Part shown: in pieces, positions 8,643 through 18,033 of the stretch
Layout of the letters: every line of letters starts with the position of its first letter
How positions within the stretch are numbered: the first letter of the stretch is position 1
NCBI RefSeq assembly: GCF_023205015.1
Contig: NZ_CP096258.1
Coordinates: forward strand, 2,604,001 to 2,668,000
DNA from: Providencia rettgeri
GTDB taxonomy: Bacteria > Pseudomonadota > Gammaproteobacteria > Enterobacterales > Enterobacteriaceae
DNA length: 64,000 nucleotides
Direction of reading: 5' to 3'
The notes under the pieces: model-generated
Told to the model about the DNA's origin: nothing
What the model saw: the letters and a program-made list of their open reading frames with translations, nothing else
The model's database searches: none
Position numbers and translations under genes: made by a program

Positions 8643-10133
8643 TTATTTATCTAAATTTTCGCGGTAACTTGGAAAGCTCATGTCTTTATAGCGAATAAAC
8701 GTTGTTTTCTTCGCTATCTTATAGCCAAACCAAATCGCTAAAAATAATGGGATACCAATATAAGTTGCAGTAACCCCCACCCAATCAATTTTATCTTCTA
8801 AAAAGGCTTGGTAGTTTTGGCCTAATGTAATTGTTAAACACAAAATAAAGGCAAAAATAGGGCCAATTGGGAAGAAACCTGAACGATAAGGTAAGTCATT
8901 AAGATCTTTCCCTTGTGCAATATAGCCTCTACGGAAACGATAATGGCTAATTGCAATACCTAACCAAGCAATAAACCCTGTCATCCCAGATGTATTTAAT
9001 AGCCACAGGTACACCGTCTGGTTTCCAAACATAGAACTTAAGAAACATAAGCCCGCAACAACTGTCGTTGCTAACAATGCATAACGCGGTACGCCACCTT
9101 TAGATAATCGGGCGAAAATGCGCGGCGCTTTGCCTTCACGCGCTAAGGTATACAACATACGCGTTGATGCATACATACCCGAGTTACCCGCCGATAATAC
9201 TGCCGTTAAGATAACCGCATTCATCACTGCTGCTGCGGATAATAGGCCTGCATTTTCAAATACTAAGGTAAATGGACTAACACTAATATCTTTAACATCG
9301 TTACGTAGTAAGCTTGGGTCAGTATAAGGAATGATCAAACTAATAATTAAGATTGCGAAGATATAGAATAACAGGATACGCCAAAACACTTTGCGCACGG
9401 CTTTCGGAATATTTTTGGCAGGATCTTTCGACTCACCCGCAGCAATACCAATTAATTCAGTACCTTGGAATGAGAAACCAACGATCATTGCCACACCAAT
9501 CATCGCAGAGAAACCACCAGCAAAAGGTGCATCACCGATTTCCCAATTATGCCACCCTGCATTTTCTGCACCACTCATGATGCCAAAAATCATCAATACG
9601 CCAACAACAATAAAAATAACGACCGTGGTGACTTTTATTAATGAGAACCAGTATTCTGCTTCACCGAACCCTTTAACAGAGATGAAATTCAGTAAGAAAA
9701 TAATGGCGAGGAAGATTGCGCTCCAAATCCAACCGGGCGTATCTGGGAACCAGTAGGTCATCACCAATTGAGCGGCAACTAAGTCAACCGCAATGGTCAC
9801 GGCCCAGTTGTACCAGTAGTTCCACCCAAGTGCGAAACCAAAGCCTTCATCGACATATTTTGCACCATAAGTTGCAAATGAGCCCGAAACAGGCATATAA
9901 GCAGCTAACTCGCCCAAACTGGTCATCAAAAAATAGACCATTAAGCCAATGATAGCATAAGAAAGGAGTGCTCCACCGGGGCCTGCTTGTGCAACCGTTG
10001 CACCCGATGCAACGAATAAACCAGTACCGATAGATCCACCGATAGCAATCATCGCAAGATGGCGCGCCTTTAACTCACGGCGTAGTCTTTGTGCGCCGCC
10101 CTGCGAGATAGTATTGGTATGTTGTTCTGACAT
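8643..10133 (-). CDS. lysP: lysine-specific permease
   Basis: A 496-residue APC-superfamily permease with about 12 helices, nearly colinear with E. coli LysP as recalled. Long conserved runs include GGSIGTGLFVASGAT near the start, LGWNYWYNWAVTIAVDLVAA, and SLLRNDVKDISVSPFTLVF. LysP imports lysine with protons and, in E. coli, also inhibits the lysine-responsive activator CadC. It is a single-gene unit with a terminator at 8594-8620. Its position next to yeiE matches the E. coli order lysP-yeiE-yeiH-nfo. Confidence 0.97.
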   Translation of the reverse strand: MSEQHTNTISQGGAQRLRRELKARHLAMIAIGGSIGTGLFVASGATVAQAGPGGALLSYAIIGLMVYFLMTSLGELAAYMPVSGSFATYGAKYVDEGFGFALGWNYWYNWAVTIAVDLVAAQLVMTYWFPDTPGWIWSAIFLAIIFLLNFISVKGFGEAEYWFSLIKVTTVVIFIVVGVLMIFGIMSGAENAGWHNWEIGDAPFAGGFSAMIGVAMIVGFSFQGTELIGIAAGESKDPAKNIPKAVRKVFWRILLFYIFAILIISLIIPYTDPSLLRNDVKDISVSPFTLVFENAGLLSAAAVMNAVILTAVLSAGNSGMYASTRMLYTLAREGKAPRIFARLSKGGVPRYALLATTVVAGLCFLSSMFGNQTVYLWLLNTSGMTGFIAWLGIAISHYRFRRGYIAQGKDLNDLPYRSGFFPIGPIFAFILCLTITLGQNYQAFLEDKIDWVGVTATYIGIPLFLAIWFGYKIAKKTTFIRYKDMSFPSYRENLDK

Positions 10134-10334
10134 TTGTTCCCTGCAATTTATTATTCAGCTAATATCGCATGGATTCTAGCAAAATAGGCTGTGAGAACTA
10201 AGCAACTCTTCACTGTTATAAGATACCTTCATAATTCACACAAAATTATAAGTAAAACGCGTTATTGCCAAATCCCCCATTTCTATTGAAAGAATATCAA
10301 AAATAGAATGAGGTATTTAACTAAGACGAAAAAG

Positions 10335-10353
10335 CGCAGCCAACAAGGCTGCG
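10335..10353 (-). terminator. terminator of yeiE
   Basis: CGCAGCC pairs with GGCTGCG around AACAA, and five Ts follow on the leftward transcript, just past the yeiE stop. Confidence 0.8.
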
Positions 10354-10375
10354 GCTCGATATATGGCGAGTATTA

Positions 10376-11239
10376 CTAGTTGCAATAAGACAACAGGTTA
10401 GTAATCGCGTTCGAAAGATGCTTTTGACGGTGATAAATCAAATATAGCGTTCTTTCTAAATGAAGTTCGTCTATTTTTAATTCGACTAGAGAGCCATTTT
10501 CTAATTGCTCTTCGATCACTCGGCGTGATAAACAGCTTATGCCTATCCCGTAACGCACTGCATGTTTAATCGCTTCTGAATTACCTAGCTCCATTAAAAT
10601 ATGAAAGCCGGGAAGATGTGCAAATAATAGTTGGTCAAGGACATCCCGCGTACCTGACCCCCTTTCACGCAAAATCCAAGGCGCATCACGCAAATCCTTT
10701 AAAGAGATATTTTTATTCGCTAATGGATTTTGAGGTGAAACAAAAATAACGAGTTCATCTTTTAACCATGCTTTAGAAATTAACTCAGGGCTATGGCAAA
10801 CACCTTCAATTAACCCAACGTCCGCTCGAAACTCCATAACGGATTTAATGATTTCTTCTGTGTTACTGATAAAAAGCTCTAAAGGTATATCCGGGTGATC
10901 ATGACGATAACCCGCTAAGACTTCTGGCAAAATATAATTACCAATCGTCGTACTGGCAGCAAGACGCACAGCTCCCATCTCTTTTTTAAATAATTGCTCG
11001 ACCTCTAACCCTTGCTCTAATAATGCTAACGCTTTGGGATAAAGCAGCCTTCCGTGCTCATTTGTAACAAGTCGTTTACCCACACGGTCAAATAATTGAA
11101 CGCCTAATTGGCCTTCTAAATCCGTTAGGGATGCGCTGACAGCTGATTGTGAAAGCGCTAATAACTGAGATGCCTGCGTCGTGGAGCCACTTTTTAATAC
11201 TTCCGTAAAAACCTCAAGTTGCCTAAGTGTAATTCGCAT
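10376..11239 (-). CDS. yeiE: LysR-family regulator YeiE
   Basis: From the internal ATG at 11239 the product is 287 residues, which matches the E. coli YeiE start MxITLRQLEVF. A longer frame reaching 11359 adds 40 hydrophobic residues unlike any LysR start and is rejected. The N-terminal winged helix-turn-helix (SGSTTQASQLLALSQSAVSA) and the co-inducer domain (ILRERGSGTRD) are clear. YeiE regulates sulfite- and lysine-linked genes in other enterobacteria. Here it is divergent from the predicted sulfate exporter gene yeiH, the usual arrangement for a LysR protein controlling its neighbour. Confidence 0.93.
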   Translation of the reverse strand: MRITLRQLEVFTEVLKSGSTTQASQLLALSQSAVSASLTDLEGQLGVQLFDRVGKRLVTNEHGRLLYPKALALLEQGLEVEQLFKKEMGAVRLAASTTIGNYILPEVLAGYRHDHPDIPLELFISNTEEIIKSVMEFRADVGLIEGVCHSPELISKAWLKDELVIFVSPQNPLANKNISLKDLRDAPWILRERGSGTRDVLDQLLFAHLPGFHILMELGNSEAIKHAVRYGIGISCLSRRVIEEQLENGSLVELKIDELHLERTLYLIYHRQKHLSNAITNLLSYCN

Positions 11240-11432
11240 AAAGGTAAGCCCCAACGTGATTTTTAGTATTTGTAATAATAATGTTAATAGTAACGATTTA
11301 TTCGTAATATTCCAGAAGAAACTTATAATCTGTTTTAGTGGTAGATAATATAAAGACAATCAATTTAAATTATTATTGATTTTGATATATCCTTATTACT
11401 AAATCTTATAAGCGGTAATAAAGAGCATCATC

Positions 11433-12512
11433 ATGAATAAAAGTGACACCAACACCCTTGAGCAGAACAGTCAGAACCCTATATTAAAACTCATACCAGG
11501 TATTATTCTAGCGGGTATTCTAACTGCTATTGCAATTTACCTCGGTGACCAACCCTGGTTTATGGATATCGGTTTAGGTGCATTAACCCTCGCAATATTA
11601 TTAGGAATTATTGTAGGGAATACTTTTTATCCCGTAGCCAGTCAATCTTGTGATGCAGGCATTAAATTTGCCAAACACTATTTCCTACGCGCTGGTATTA
11701 TCTTGTATGGTTTTCGCCTTACTTTCCAGCAGATCACAGACGTCGGAGCCACTGGCGTCATTATCGATGCTTTAACATTAACATCGACATTCTTACTAGC
11801 GTATTGGCTAGGTAAAAAAGTGTTCGGTCTTGATGAAGAAACAACACTATTAATTGGTGCAGGCAGTAGTATTTGTGGTGCAGCTGCAGTCATGGCAACC
11901 GAACCTGTGGTTAAGGCCTCAGCGAGTAAAGTCGCGGTTGCCGTTTCAACGGTGGTTATCTTTGGTACGATTTGTATCTTTGTTTACCCTTGGATTTACC
12001 AATTAAATGCGCACTTCGGCTGGTTTCCAGCAACAGAAGAAACTTTTGGGATTTATATCGGTTCAACCGTGCATGAAGTTGCACAGGTTGTTGCAGCAGG
12101 CCACACCATTGGGACTGACGCAGAGAATGCCTCTGTCATTGCCAAAATGATCCGTGTCATGATGCTTGCGCCTTTTCTCATTATCTTATCGGCTTTCTTA
12201 AGCCGTAAAACAGCGGCTAACCAAACAACCAATAGCCCAAAAAGCAAAATTACTATTCCTTGGTTCGCTGTATTCTTTATTGTTGTTGCAGGTTTTAACT
12301 CACTCAACCTACTGCCTCAAGTATTAGTGCAACAAATCATTGCGTTAGATACAATTTTACTCGCAATGGCAATGGTGGCTTTAGGGCTAACGACCCATGT
12401 GAGTGCTATTCGCCAAGCGGGTATTAAACCCTTGTTAATGGCGCTGATACTGTTTGTTTGGTTGATAGTCGGTGGACTTTTGATTAACTTACTGATTCAA
12501 AGTATTTTTTAA
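11433..12512 (+). CDS. yeiH: YeiH, putative sulfate/sulfite exporter family membrane protein
   Basis: A 359-residue protein with about ten helices belonging to the UPF0324 (PSE) family. Conserved loops such as GAGSSICGAAAVMATEPV and GSTVHEVAQVVAAG are visible and are shared by the whole family. The transport role (sulfur oxyanion export) is inferred from family members; substrate has not been read from this sequence. It is divergent from yeiE and ends in its own terminator before nfo. Confidence 0.92.
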   Translation: MNKSDTNTLEQNSQNPILKLIPGIILAGILTAIAIYLGDQPWFMDIGLGALTLAILLGIIVGNTFYPVASQSCDAGIKFAKHYFLRAGIILYGFRLTFQQITDVGATGVIIDALTLTSTFLLAYWLGKKVFGLDEETTLLIGAGSSICGAAAVMATEPVVKASASKVAVAVSTVVIFGTICIFVYPWIYQLNAHFGWFPATEETFGIYIGSTVHEVAQVVAAGHTIGTDAENASVIAKMIRVMMLAPFLIILSAFLSRKTAANQTTNSPKSKITIPWFAVFFIVVAGFNSLNLLPQVLVQQIIALDTILLAMAMVALGLTTHVSAIRQAGIKPLLMALILFVWLIVGGLLINLLIQSIF

Positions 12513-12532
12513 ACTATATTCCCCTCATTTTT

Positions 12533-12557
12533 AGCCACCTCACTTGGTGGCTTTTTT
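12533..12557 (+). terminator. terminator of yeiH
   Basis: AGCCACC pairs with GGTGGCT around a 6-nt loop and is followed by six Ts, 20 bp past the yeiH stop. Confidence 0.88.
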
Positions 12558-12612
12558 GTTGATTTCATTTATTTGCTCATTAATGGCATACTCCAAGAAA
12601 AAGGAGTCAAAA

Positions 12613-13458
12613 ATGAAATATATTGGAGCACATGTCAGCGCCTCAGGTGGCGTTGACCAAGCCGTTATTCGCGCACATGAAATCAATGCAACCGCTTTTG
12701 CATTATTCACAAAAAATCAGCGCCAATGGAAAGCCGCACCGTTAAGCGAAGACGTTATTAAAAAATTTAAAGATAACTGCAAAAAATATGGGTACGGCAA
12801 GCATCAAATCCTTCCTCATGACAGCTATTTGATCAATCTAGGTCACCCCGAATTTGAAGCTTTAGAAAAATCTCGTGTCGCTTTTATCGATGAGATGCAA
12901 CGCTGCGAACAATTAGGTATTGATTTACTTAACTTTCACCCAGGTAGTCATTTAAAGAAAATTGAAGTTGACGATTGTTTAGCGCGGATTGCTGAATCTA
13001 TTAATATTGCCCTTGCTGAAACTGAAGGAGTGACTGCCGTGATTGAAAATACGGCTGGCCAAGGGACTAACTTGGGCTTTGACTTTACACATCTCGCCAA
13101 AATTATTGATGGCGTGAAAGATAAAAGCCGTGTCGGTGTTTGTATCGATACTTGCCATGCTTTTGCCGCAGGTTATGACCTACGCACGGCCGAAGATTGT
13201 GACAAAACATTCGGCCAATTTGCAGAGATTGTCGGGTTTGAATTTCTAAAAGGAATGCACCTAAATGATGCTAAAAGTGAATTTGCCAGCCGCGTTGACC
13301 GCCACCATAGTTTAGGTGAAGGAAACATAGGCTTTGCGCCATTTACTTACATTATGCAAGATAACCGCTTTGATGGTATCCCATTGATTTTAGAAACCGT
13401 TAACCCCGATATTTGGCCGCAAGAAATTGCATGGCTCAAAGCACAACAAAATAGCTAA
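12613..13458 (+). CDS. nfo: endonuclease IV
   Basis: A 281-residue AP endonuclease. The ATG at 12613 has AAGGAG upstream and gives the canonical start MKYIGAHVSASGG; the 23 extra codons of the longer frame are rejected. Metal-binding stretches of the AP_endonuc_2 TIM barrel are present: NFHPGSH, VIENTAGQGTN, CIDTCHAFAAGYD and HLNDAKSEFASRVDRHHSLG. Nfo cleaves the backbone 5' to abasic and oxidised sites in base-excision repair. In E. coli it is part of the SoxRS regulon; I did not find a clear SoxS site here. Confidence 0.97.
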   Translation: MKYIGAHVSASGGVDQAVIRAHEINATAFALFTKNQRQWKAAPLSEDVIKKFKDNCKKYGYGKHQILPHDSYLINLGHPEFEALEKSRVAFIDEMQRCEQLGIDLLNFHPGSHLKKIEVDDCLARIAESINIALAETEGVTAVIENTAGQGTNLGFDFTHLAKIIDGVKDKSRVGVCIDTCHAFAAGYDLRTAEDCDKTFGQFAEIVGFEFLKGMHLNDAKSEFASRVDRHHSLGEGNIGFAPFTYIMQDNRFDGIPLILETVNPDIWPQEIAWLKAQQNS

Positions 13459-13474
13459 TTATTTACTTTCTAAT

Positions 13475-13514
13475 AACCAAAACCCCCTGCATTTATCATG
13501 TGGGGGTTTTGGTT
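13475..13514. terminator. bidirectional terminator between nfo and fruK
   Basis: AACCAAAACCCCC and GGGGGTTTTGGTT form a 13-bp perfect stem between the convergent genes. Confidence 0.9.
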
Positions 13515-13526
13515 GAAACTAACGCA

Positions 13527-14462
13527 CTATAACGATTTCATTTCAATTTTAGCCATCATATCCGCTAATTTGTTTCTATTTTTTAAACCGACATCTGGCT
13601 GAGAAACTGATAGCGCGGAAATCGCTGTCGCCATACGTAACGTGTGCTCACTGGATTCACCATTCAGTAACCCATACGCTAACCCTGCCACCATGGAATC
13701 ACCAGCACCAACCGTGCTTATCACTTCACAATGGGGTGGTTTTGCAAGCCAAGAGCCCGACGCATTAACCCAAAGAGCCCCTTCTTCCCCTAACGATATG
13801 ACCACATGGGAAATCCCTTTATCTCTTAATTCATGCGCTGCGGTCACGACATCTTGTAAATCGGGAAGTTTTCGGCCAACCCAACTTTCTAACTCATGAC
13901 GATTAGGTTTTACTAACCATGGAGATGCTTTTAAACCGGCCTTCAACGCTTCCCGGCTACTATCAAAAATAATACATGGGCATAATTGGCGAAGGCGAGT
14001 CATCCAGCGAGTAAATTCTTCTGGGTCAATACCACTCGGTAAACTTCCGCTCACCACCACCATATCGAAATGGCCTAACCAGTTGAGCGACTCTGTCGAG
14101 AAACGGTTCCAATCTTCTTTACTAACTTCAAAACCTGAAAAATTGAAATCAGTCGATTCCCCGTTATTTTCAGTGAGTTTCACGTTAATTCGTGTACGCC
14201 CTGGCACCATACTAAAGCGATTAGCCATACCATTTTCACTGAAAAAATGTTGGAATTCTTCTTGGTTATCCTTTCCCATAAAACCACTAACGGTGATATC
14301 AATACCTAAGTCACGGAGCACTTTTGCGACATTGACACCTTTACCACCCGCATTGAGGCTAGCGGTTTTGACTAAATTGACTTCACCAACTTCGATAGTA
14401 GAGCATAAGCCCACAAGGTCGTAAGCAGGATTTAATGTAATTGTAGCAACCCGGCGAGTCAT
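13527..14462 (-). CDS. fruK: 1-phosphofructokinase, without its usual fru operon partners
   Basis: A 311-residue PfkB-family kinase. The ATG at 14462 is used because GGGAGA lies 9 nt upstream and it gives MTRRVATITLNPAYD; the GTG at 14468 is too close to that site. The AGGKGVN substrate loop and the STVGAGDSMVAG catalytic/anion-hole motif are intact. It turns fructose 1-phosphate into fructose 1,6-bisphosphate. In E. coli it sits between fruB and fruA; here a terminator follows directly and a divergent Nudix gene precedes it, so no fructose PTS gene is linked. Fructose 1-phosphate must come from PTS genes elsewhere. Confidence 0.95.
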   Translation of the reverse strand: MTRRVATITLNPAYDLVGLCSTIEVGEVNLVKTASLNAGGKGVNVAKVLRDLGIDITVSGFMGKDNQEEFQHFFSENGMANRFSMVPGRTRINVKLTENNGESTDFNFSGFEVSKEDWNRFSTESLNWLGHFDMVVVSGSLPSGIDPEEFTRWMTRLRQLCPCIIFDSSREALKAGLKASPWLVKPNRHELESWVGRKLPDLQDVVTAAHELRDKGISHVVISLGEEGALWVNASGSWLAKPPHCEVISTVGAGDSMVAGLAYGLLNGESSEHTLRMATAISALSVSQPDVGLKNRNKLADMMAKIEMKSL

Positions 14463-14626
14463 AACCACTAATCTCCCTTATCATGATTATCGTGTCTTTA
14501 AATTTAATTATAGTTATAACATTAAAGCATATTGTTTTCAGTGATATTTGTACTTTTTCCTGCTTGTTTTTCTACACGATTATGTCAGGATCAGCGCGCT
14601 AAAAAATAAAACAATAAGGAGAAGAT

Positions 14627-15064
14627 ATGTCTGAGCCTACCAACGTCGTCGTGGGTGTCGGTGTTCTAATCACGAACAAACATGGGCAAATTTTAATGGG
14701 TAAACGCAGCAGTAAACATGCGCCCTATTGGTCTATTTTCGGAGGCCACGTTGACCCAGGTGAGTCTTTTGAAAATTGTGCCATTCGCGAAATAAAAGAA
14801 GAAATTGGTATTGATATCCAAGCCCCCACCGTTTTTGGCATCAGCAATAATTTACAAACTTATCAACAAGAAGGTAAACATACGGTTTCTATTTGTATGC
14901 ATGTTGAATATAGCGGTGATGTTGAGCCTCGAATTATGGAAGCAGATAAATGTGAAAACTTAATGTGGGTTTCCCCTGATAATCTCCCAGAACCCCATTT
15001 TGAAGCGAGCCGCAATGCGGTTGACCTCTGGTTAACACACCGTTTCTACCACCACATCGCCTAA
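14627..15064 (+). CDS. Nudix hydrolase
   Basis: A 145-residue cytosolic protein with a perfect Nudix box (G-x5-E-x7-REU-xEE-x-GU). The glycine starts at GGHVDPGE and the box ends at REIKEEIGI, about residues 39-61. A clear AAGGAG ribosome site precedes the ATG. Overall shape is that of NUDT15/MutT-like nucleotide pyrophosphatases, but the substrate cannot be told from the box alone. It is divergent from fruK and lies ahead of mtr as a single-gene unit. Confidence 0.9.
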   Translation: MSEPTNVVVGVGVLITNKHGQILMGKRSSKHAPYWSIFGGHVDPGESFENCAIREIKEEIGIDIQAPTVFGISNNLQTYQQEGKHTVSICMHVEYSGDVEPRIMEADKCENLMWVSPDNLPEPHFEASRNAVDLWLTHRFYHHIA

Positions 15065-15157
15065 TTAACCGAAACGTACAAACCTCTTCGTTTTGTGCGT
15101 TTATTGTCCATCTCTTTCTAATTACTCATTTTTCCCTAATTTATTCAATTTGCCATA

Positions 15158-15186
15158 TTTACAATACCTCACACTTACCGTATCAT
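15158..15186 (+). promoter_or_regulatory. promoter of mtr
   Basis: A -35 box TTTACA (15158-15163) and a -10 box TATCAT (15181-15186) are separated by exactly 17 bp, about 40 bp ahead of the mtr start. Confidence 0.75.
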
Positions 15187-15197
15187 TTAGCTAGTAC
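15180..15197 (+). promoter_or_regulatory. TrpR operator over the mtr promoter
   Basis: GTATCATTTAGCTAGTAC matches 14 of 18 positions of the TrpR consensus GTACTAGTTAACTAGTAC, with a perfect right half. It covers the -10 box, as the TrpR site does at E. coli mtr. Tryptophan should therefore repress mtr here. Confidence 0.72.
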
Positions 15198-15224
15198 AGT
15201 GAAACATAATATTTAGGAGCCACC

Positions 15225-16469
15225 ATGGCTATTGATGGAACAACCCAACAAAAAAATCCTTCTATATTGGGAGGTGCTATGATCATCGCCGGTACTGCAG
15301 TCGGTGCTGGTATGTTTTCTATTCCTATGGTGACTTCTGGCGTATGGTTCACAGGTTCCGTCATTCTGTTAATTTATACCTTTATTTGTATGTTACTTTC
15401 TGGGTTAATGATTTTAGAAGCTAATATGAATTACCCTACGGGTGCTAGTTTCCATACAATGGTAAAGGATTTATTAGGTTCAACTTGGAATTCAATTAAC
15501 GGCTTATCCGTTACTTTTGTGCTTTATATACTCACTTATGCCTATATTTCTGCGGGCAGCTCTATCATCGCAGCAAACCTGTCAGAAAAAATACAGATAC
15601 CACAAGCGGGTGCAGGCTTTGTTTTTGCTTTCATTGTTGCTTTTTTTGTATGGCTTTCTACGCGTGCTGTCGACAGGTTAAGCACCATTTTAATTGGCGG
15701 GATGGTAATCACCTTTATCATGTCAATCGGTGGGATGGTTTCCACTGCATCGCCCGCGATTTTATTTAACCAAACTGAGCAAAGCGAAAGCCAATACCTC
15801 CCCTATGCCTTAGCCGCATTACCTTATTTATTAACCTCTTTTGGTTATCATGGTAATGTACCTGGATTAGTAAAATATTATAATAAAGATAGCCGTAGTG
15901 TTGTTAAGAGCCTCGTCTATGGTGCCACAATCACTGTTGTTATCTATATTTTATGGCAGTACGCTATTCAAGGAAATATTCCAAGAACGTCATTTATTGA
16001 GATCAGAGAAAACGGCAATAATATTGATGCATTACTGGCTCAAATGAATATTTCCACCCAAAGTAGTTTTATCTCTCAATTTTTGAACCTGTTTTCGTAC
16101 ATGGCTCTAGCCAGCTCTTTCTTAGGCGTGTCTTTAGGGTTATTTGATTTTATTGCTGACTTTTTCAAATTTGAAGATAATAAGTTTGGCCGTCTTAAAT
16201 CTGTCGCAGTCACATTTTTACCACCAACAATTCTCGCTTTAATTTTCCCTAATGGGTTTATTTATGCGATTGGTTTTGCCGGGTTGGCTGCCACTATTTG
16301 GGCTGTTATTGTCCCTGCATTGATGGCAAGAGCCAGTCGTAAACGTTATCCAAATAACAGCTATAGAGCACCAGGAGGAAGCTTTATCATTGGCTTCGTG
16401 ATCCTTTTTGGTTTAGTTAATGCGGTGGCTCATTTATTGTCATTGTCTGGCTTACTTCCTATCTACTAA
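15225..16469 (+). CDS. mtr: tryptophan-specific permease, Mtr type
   Basis: A 414-residue, 11-helix transporter of the aromatic amino acid (HAAAP) family. The stretches GAGMFSIPMV, FVLYILTYAYISA, SFGYHGNVPGLVKYY and FPNGFIYAIG(F)AGLAATIWA match E. coli Mtr. It imports tryptophan, and possibly indole, with protons. The TrpR-type operator over its promoter supports tryptophan rather than tyrosine (TyrP). It has GGAG upstream of the ATG, and its own hairpin after the stop. Confidence 0.9.
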   Translation: MAIDGTTQQKNPSILGGAMIIAGTAVGAGMFSIPMVTSGVWFTGSVILLIYTFICMLLSGLMILEANMNYPTGASFHTMVKDLLGSTWNSINGLSVTFVLYILTYAYISAGSSIIAANLSEKIQIPQAGAGFVFAFIVAFFVWLSTRAVDRLSTILIGGMVITFIMSIGGMVSTASPAILFNQTEQSESQYLPYALAALPYLLTSFGYHGNVPGLVKYYNKDSRSVVKSLVYGATITVVIYILWQYAIQGNIPRTSFIEIRENGNNIDALLAQMNISTQSSFISQFLNLFSYMALASSFLGVSLGLFDFIADFFKFEDNKFGRLKSVAVTFLPPTILALIFPNGFIYAIGFAGLAATIWAVIVPALMARASRKRYPNNSYRAPGGSFIIGFVILFGLVNAVAHLLSLSGLLPIY

Positions 16470-16476
16470 TCATTTC

Positions 16477-16510
16477 AGTATGAATATAGCCCACGGGTTA
16501 TATTCATACT
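16477..16510 (+). terminator. hairpin after mtr
   Basis: AGTATGAATATA pairs perfectly with TATATTCATACT over 12 bp, 8 bp after the mtr stop. The T run is poor, so termination may be weak. Confidence 0.55.
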
Positions 16511-16654
16511 TATTGCCTTATCCAAGAACTGTATTATCTAAAATTGTATTTTCCAAAAATTTTTCACCGAAAATTGACTTTAGCATCTTGCCTAATTCCT
16601 TATCTGCGAGTAATTTTGTCGCACTCTTTTTGACAACCCCAAAGAAGGTTATTT

Positions 16655-17227
16655 ATGGCCAAGGCCAATGAAATCAAACGTGGTTTTGCAATAAACTACA
16701 ATGGCAAATTATTACTTGTAAAAGACATTGATATTCAAGCACCTAGCGCTCGTGGTGCGAGTACATTATATAAAATGCGTTTTACTGATATCAAAACTGG
16801 CCAGAAAGTTGAAGAGCGTTTCAAAGGCGATGATATTTTAGACACAATTTCACTTACGCGTCGTGGCGTCAGTTTTTCTTATATTGATGGTGATGAATAT
16901 GTCTTTATGGATAATGAAGACTACACGCCTTATATTTTCAAAAAAGCTGATATTGAAGAAGAATTACTTTTTATTCCTGAAGAAGGGTTACCAGGAATGC
17001 AAGTGTTAACGATGGATGGGCAAGTTCTGGCTTTAGAGTTACCACAAACGGTTGATATGGCCATTATAGAGACAACACCTGCGATTAAAGGAGCGTCTGC
17101 CAGCGCACGAACTAAACCGGCAACAATGTCGACAGGGCTAACCATTCAAGTTCCTGAGTATCTAACTAGCGGCGAAAAAATTCGTATTCATATCGCTGAG
17201 CGCCGTTATATGGGCCGTTGCGATTAA
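16655..17227 (+). CDS. efpL: elongation factor P-like protein
   Basis: A 190-residue, three-domain EF-P paralog (YeiP/EfpL). The KOW-like N-terminal domain begins MAKANEIKRGFAINYN, and the loop APSARGASTLYKMR holds the region that reaches the ribosomal P site. The OB domains end in the GEKIRIHIAERRYMGRCD tail. EfpL helps ribosomes past polyproline and related stalling motifs; unlike EF-P it uses an unmodified tip residue in characterised homologs. AAGAAGG precedes the ATG. Confidence 0.95.
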   Translation: MAKANEIKRGFAINYNGKLLLVKDIDIQAPSARGASTLYKMRFTDIKTGQKVEERFKGDDILDTISLTRRGVSFSYIDGDEYVFMDNEDYTPYIFKKADIEEELLFIPEEGLPGMQVLTMDGQVLALELPQTVDMAIIETTPAIKGASASARTKPATMSTGLTIQVPEYLTSGEKIRIHIAERRYMGRCD

Positions 17228-17260
17228 TTTTTACTTTTAATTTTGCAAAAGTAATGCTTT

Positions 17261-17293
17261 ATATGCCTATGAGTTTATTGTTCATAGGCATAT
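17261..17293. terminator. 12-bp perfect hairpin between efpL and the pilin-like gene
   Basis: ATATGCCTATGA pairs with TCATAGGCATAT around a 9-nt loop. It lies between convergent genes. No T run follows on either side. Confidence 0.5.
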
Positions 17294-17364
17294 GCCATTG
17301 CAATTAAACATTGCTCCCTCATCCCATCTTCGTTTGCTACATTCAATTATTGGTTATCTCAAAA

Positions 17365-17709
17365 TTAATCGTATTTAATCGTATAAATCCCTAACGTTTT
17401 ATCTTTATTAATCCAGTTAAATTGCTGAGTACCTTTTTGATTTGGAAGCAACATTTCTTGATTTTTTAGTTTTCGAATATCTGCAGATGCGGTTTCCAAT
17501 TTGCCGTTATCACTCCAACATTTAGTTTCAACCTTATTCGCATTCGCTTCGACAACACAAGGTGATGCAACAATAGCTCCAGTAAATCGAATAACGGCGG
17601 TATTACTCCGTCTCGCCTCACTGTTTTCAGAGGCGAAAATTGAAAAACTTGTACTTAATGTCGCTACCGCTAAAAAAGTCATTACTATTTTTTTTACTGA
17701 GCTATTCAT
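17365..17709 (-). CDS. small secreted pilin-like protein
   Basis: From ATG 17709 (AGGGG 8 nt upstream) the product is 114 residues. A signal peptide is likely to end near SIFASENS. The mature part has FTGAIVASPCVVEA and a second cysteine about 15 residues later, the pattern of the FimA/chaperone-usher pilin N-terminal half. It is shorter than a full pilin (about 160 mature residues) and no chaperone or usher gene is near. It could be a pilin-derived periplasmic protein or a remnant. The fimbrial resemblance is by eye only. Confidence 0.6.
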   Translation of the reverse strand: MNSSVKKIVMTFLAVATLSTSFSIFASENSEARRSNTAVIRFTGAIVASPCVVEANANKVETKCWSDNGKLETASADIRKLKNQEMLLPNQKGTQQFNWINKDKTLGIYTIKYD

Positions 17710-18033
17710 GATGAAATCCCCTTCTAAAATTATGTTATCGTCACTTTCTGTCATTTATTTACAGTTAAAGTATTTAATTTGGCTGAATTGCCGGAGAACG
17801 ACATACTAATTCCAAAAGGAAATTAAAAATTTAATTTATAGTCGTAGTTTTTTATTTTTCCTTTTAATTATTTATCCAAATAAAATAAACGACTTGCATC
17901 ACACTTAATTAACCACACAAAATGCAACACTTTATAAATAGTATCTATTAGCATTGGTTGTATAATTTATAAAAAACGTCGCAATATCATTTTAGGCTTA
18001 TCCTATAATTCATTAAAAATAGTATGTATCGCC

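Noticed and set aside
8643..10133. LysP and PlaP considered as recent duplicates
   Set aside because: They belong to different APC branches and each matches its own E. coli counterpart.
16420..16671. 83-codon rightward frame between mtr and efpL
   Set aside because: It overlaps both the mtr end and the efpL start, runs through the hairpin after mtr, and has no recognisable product.
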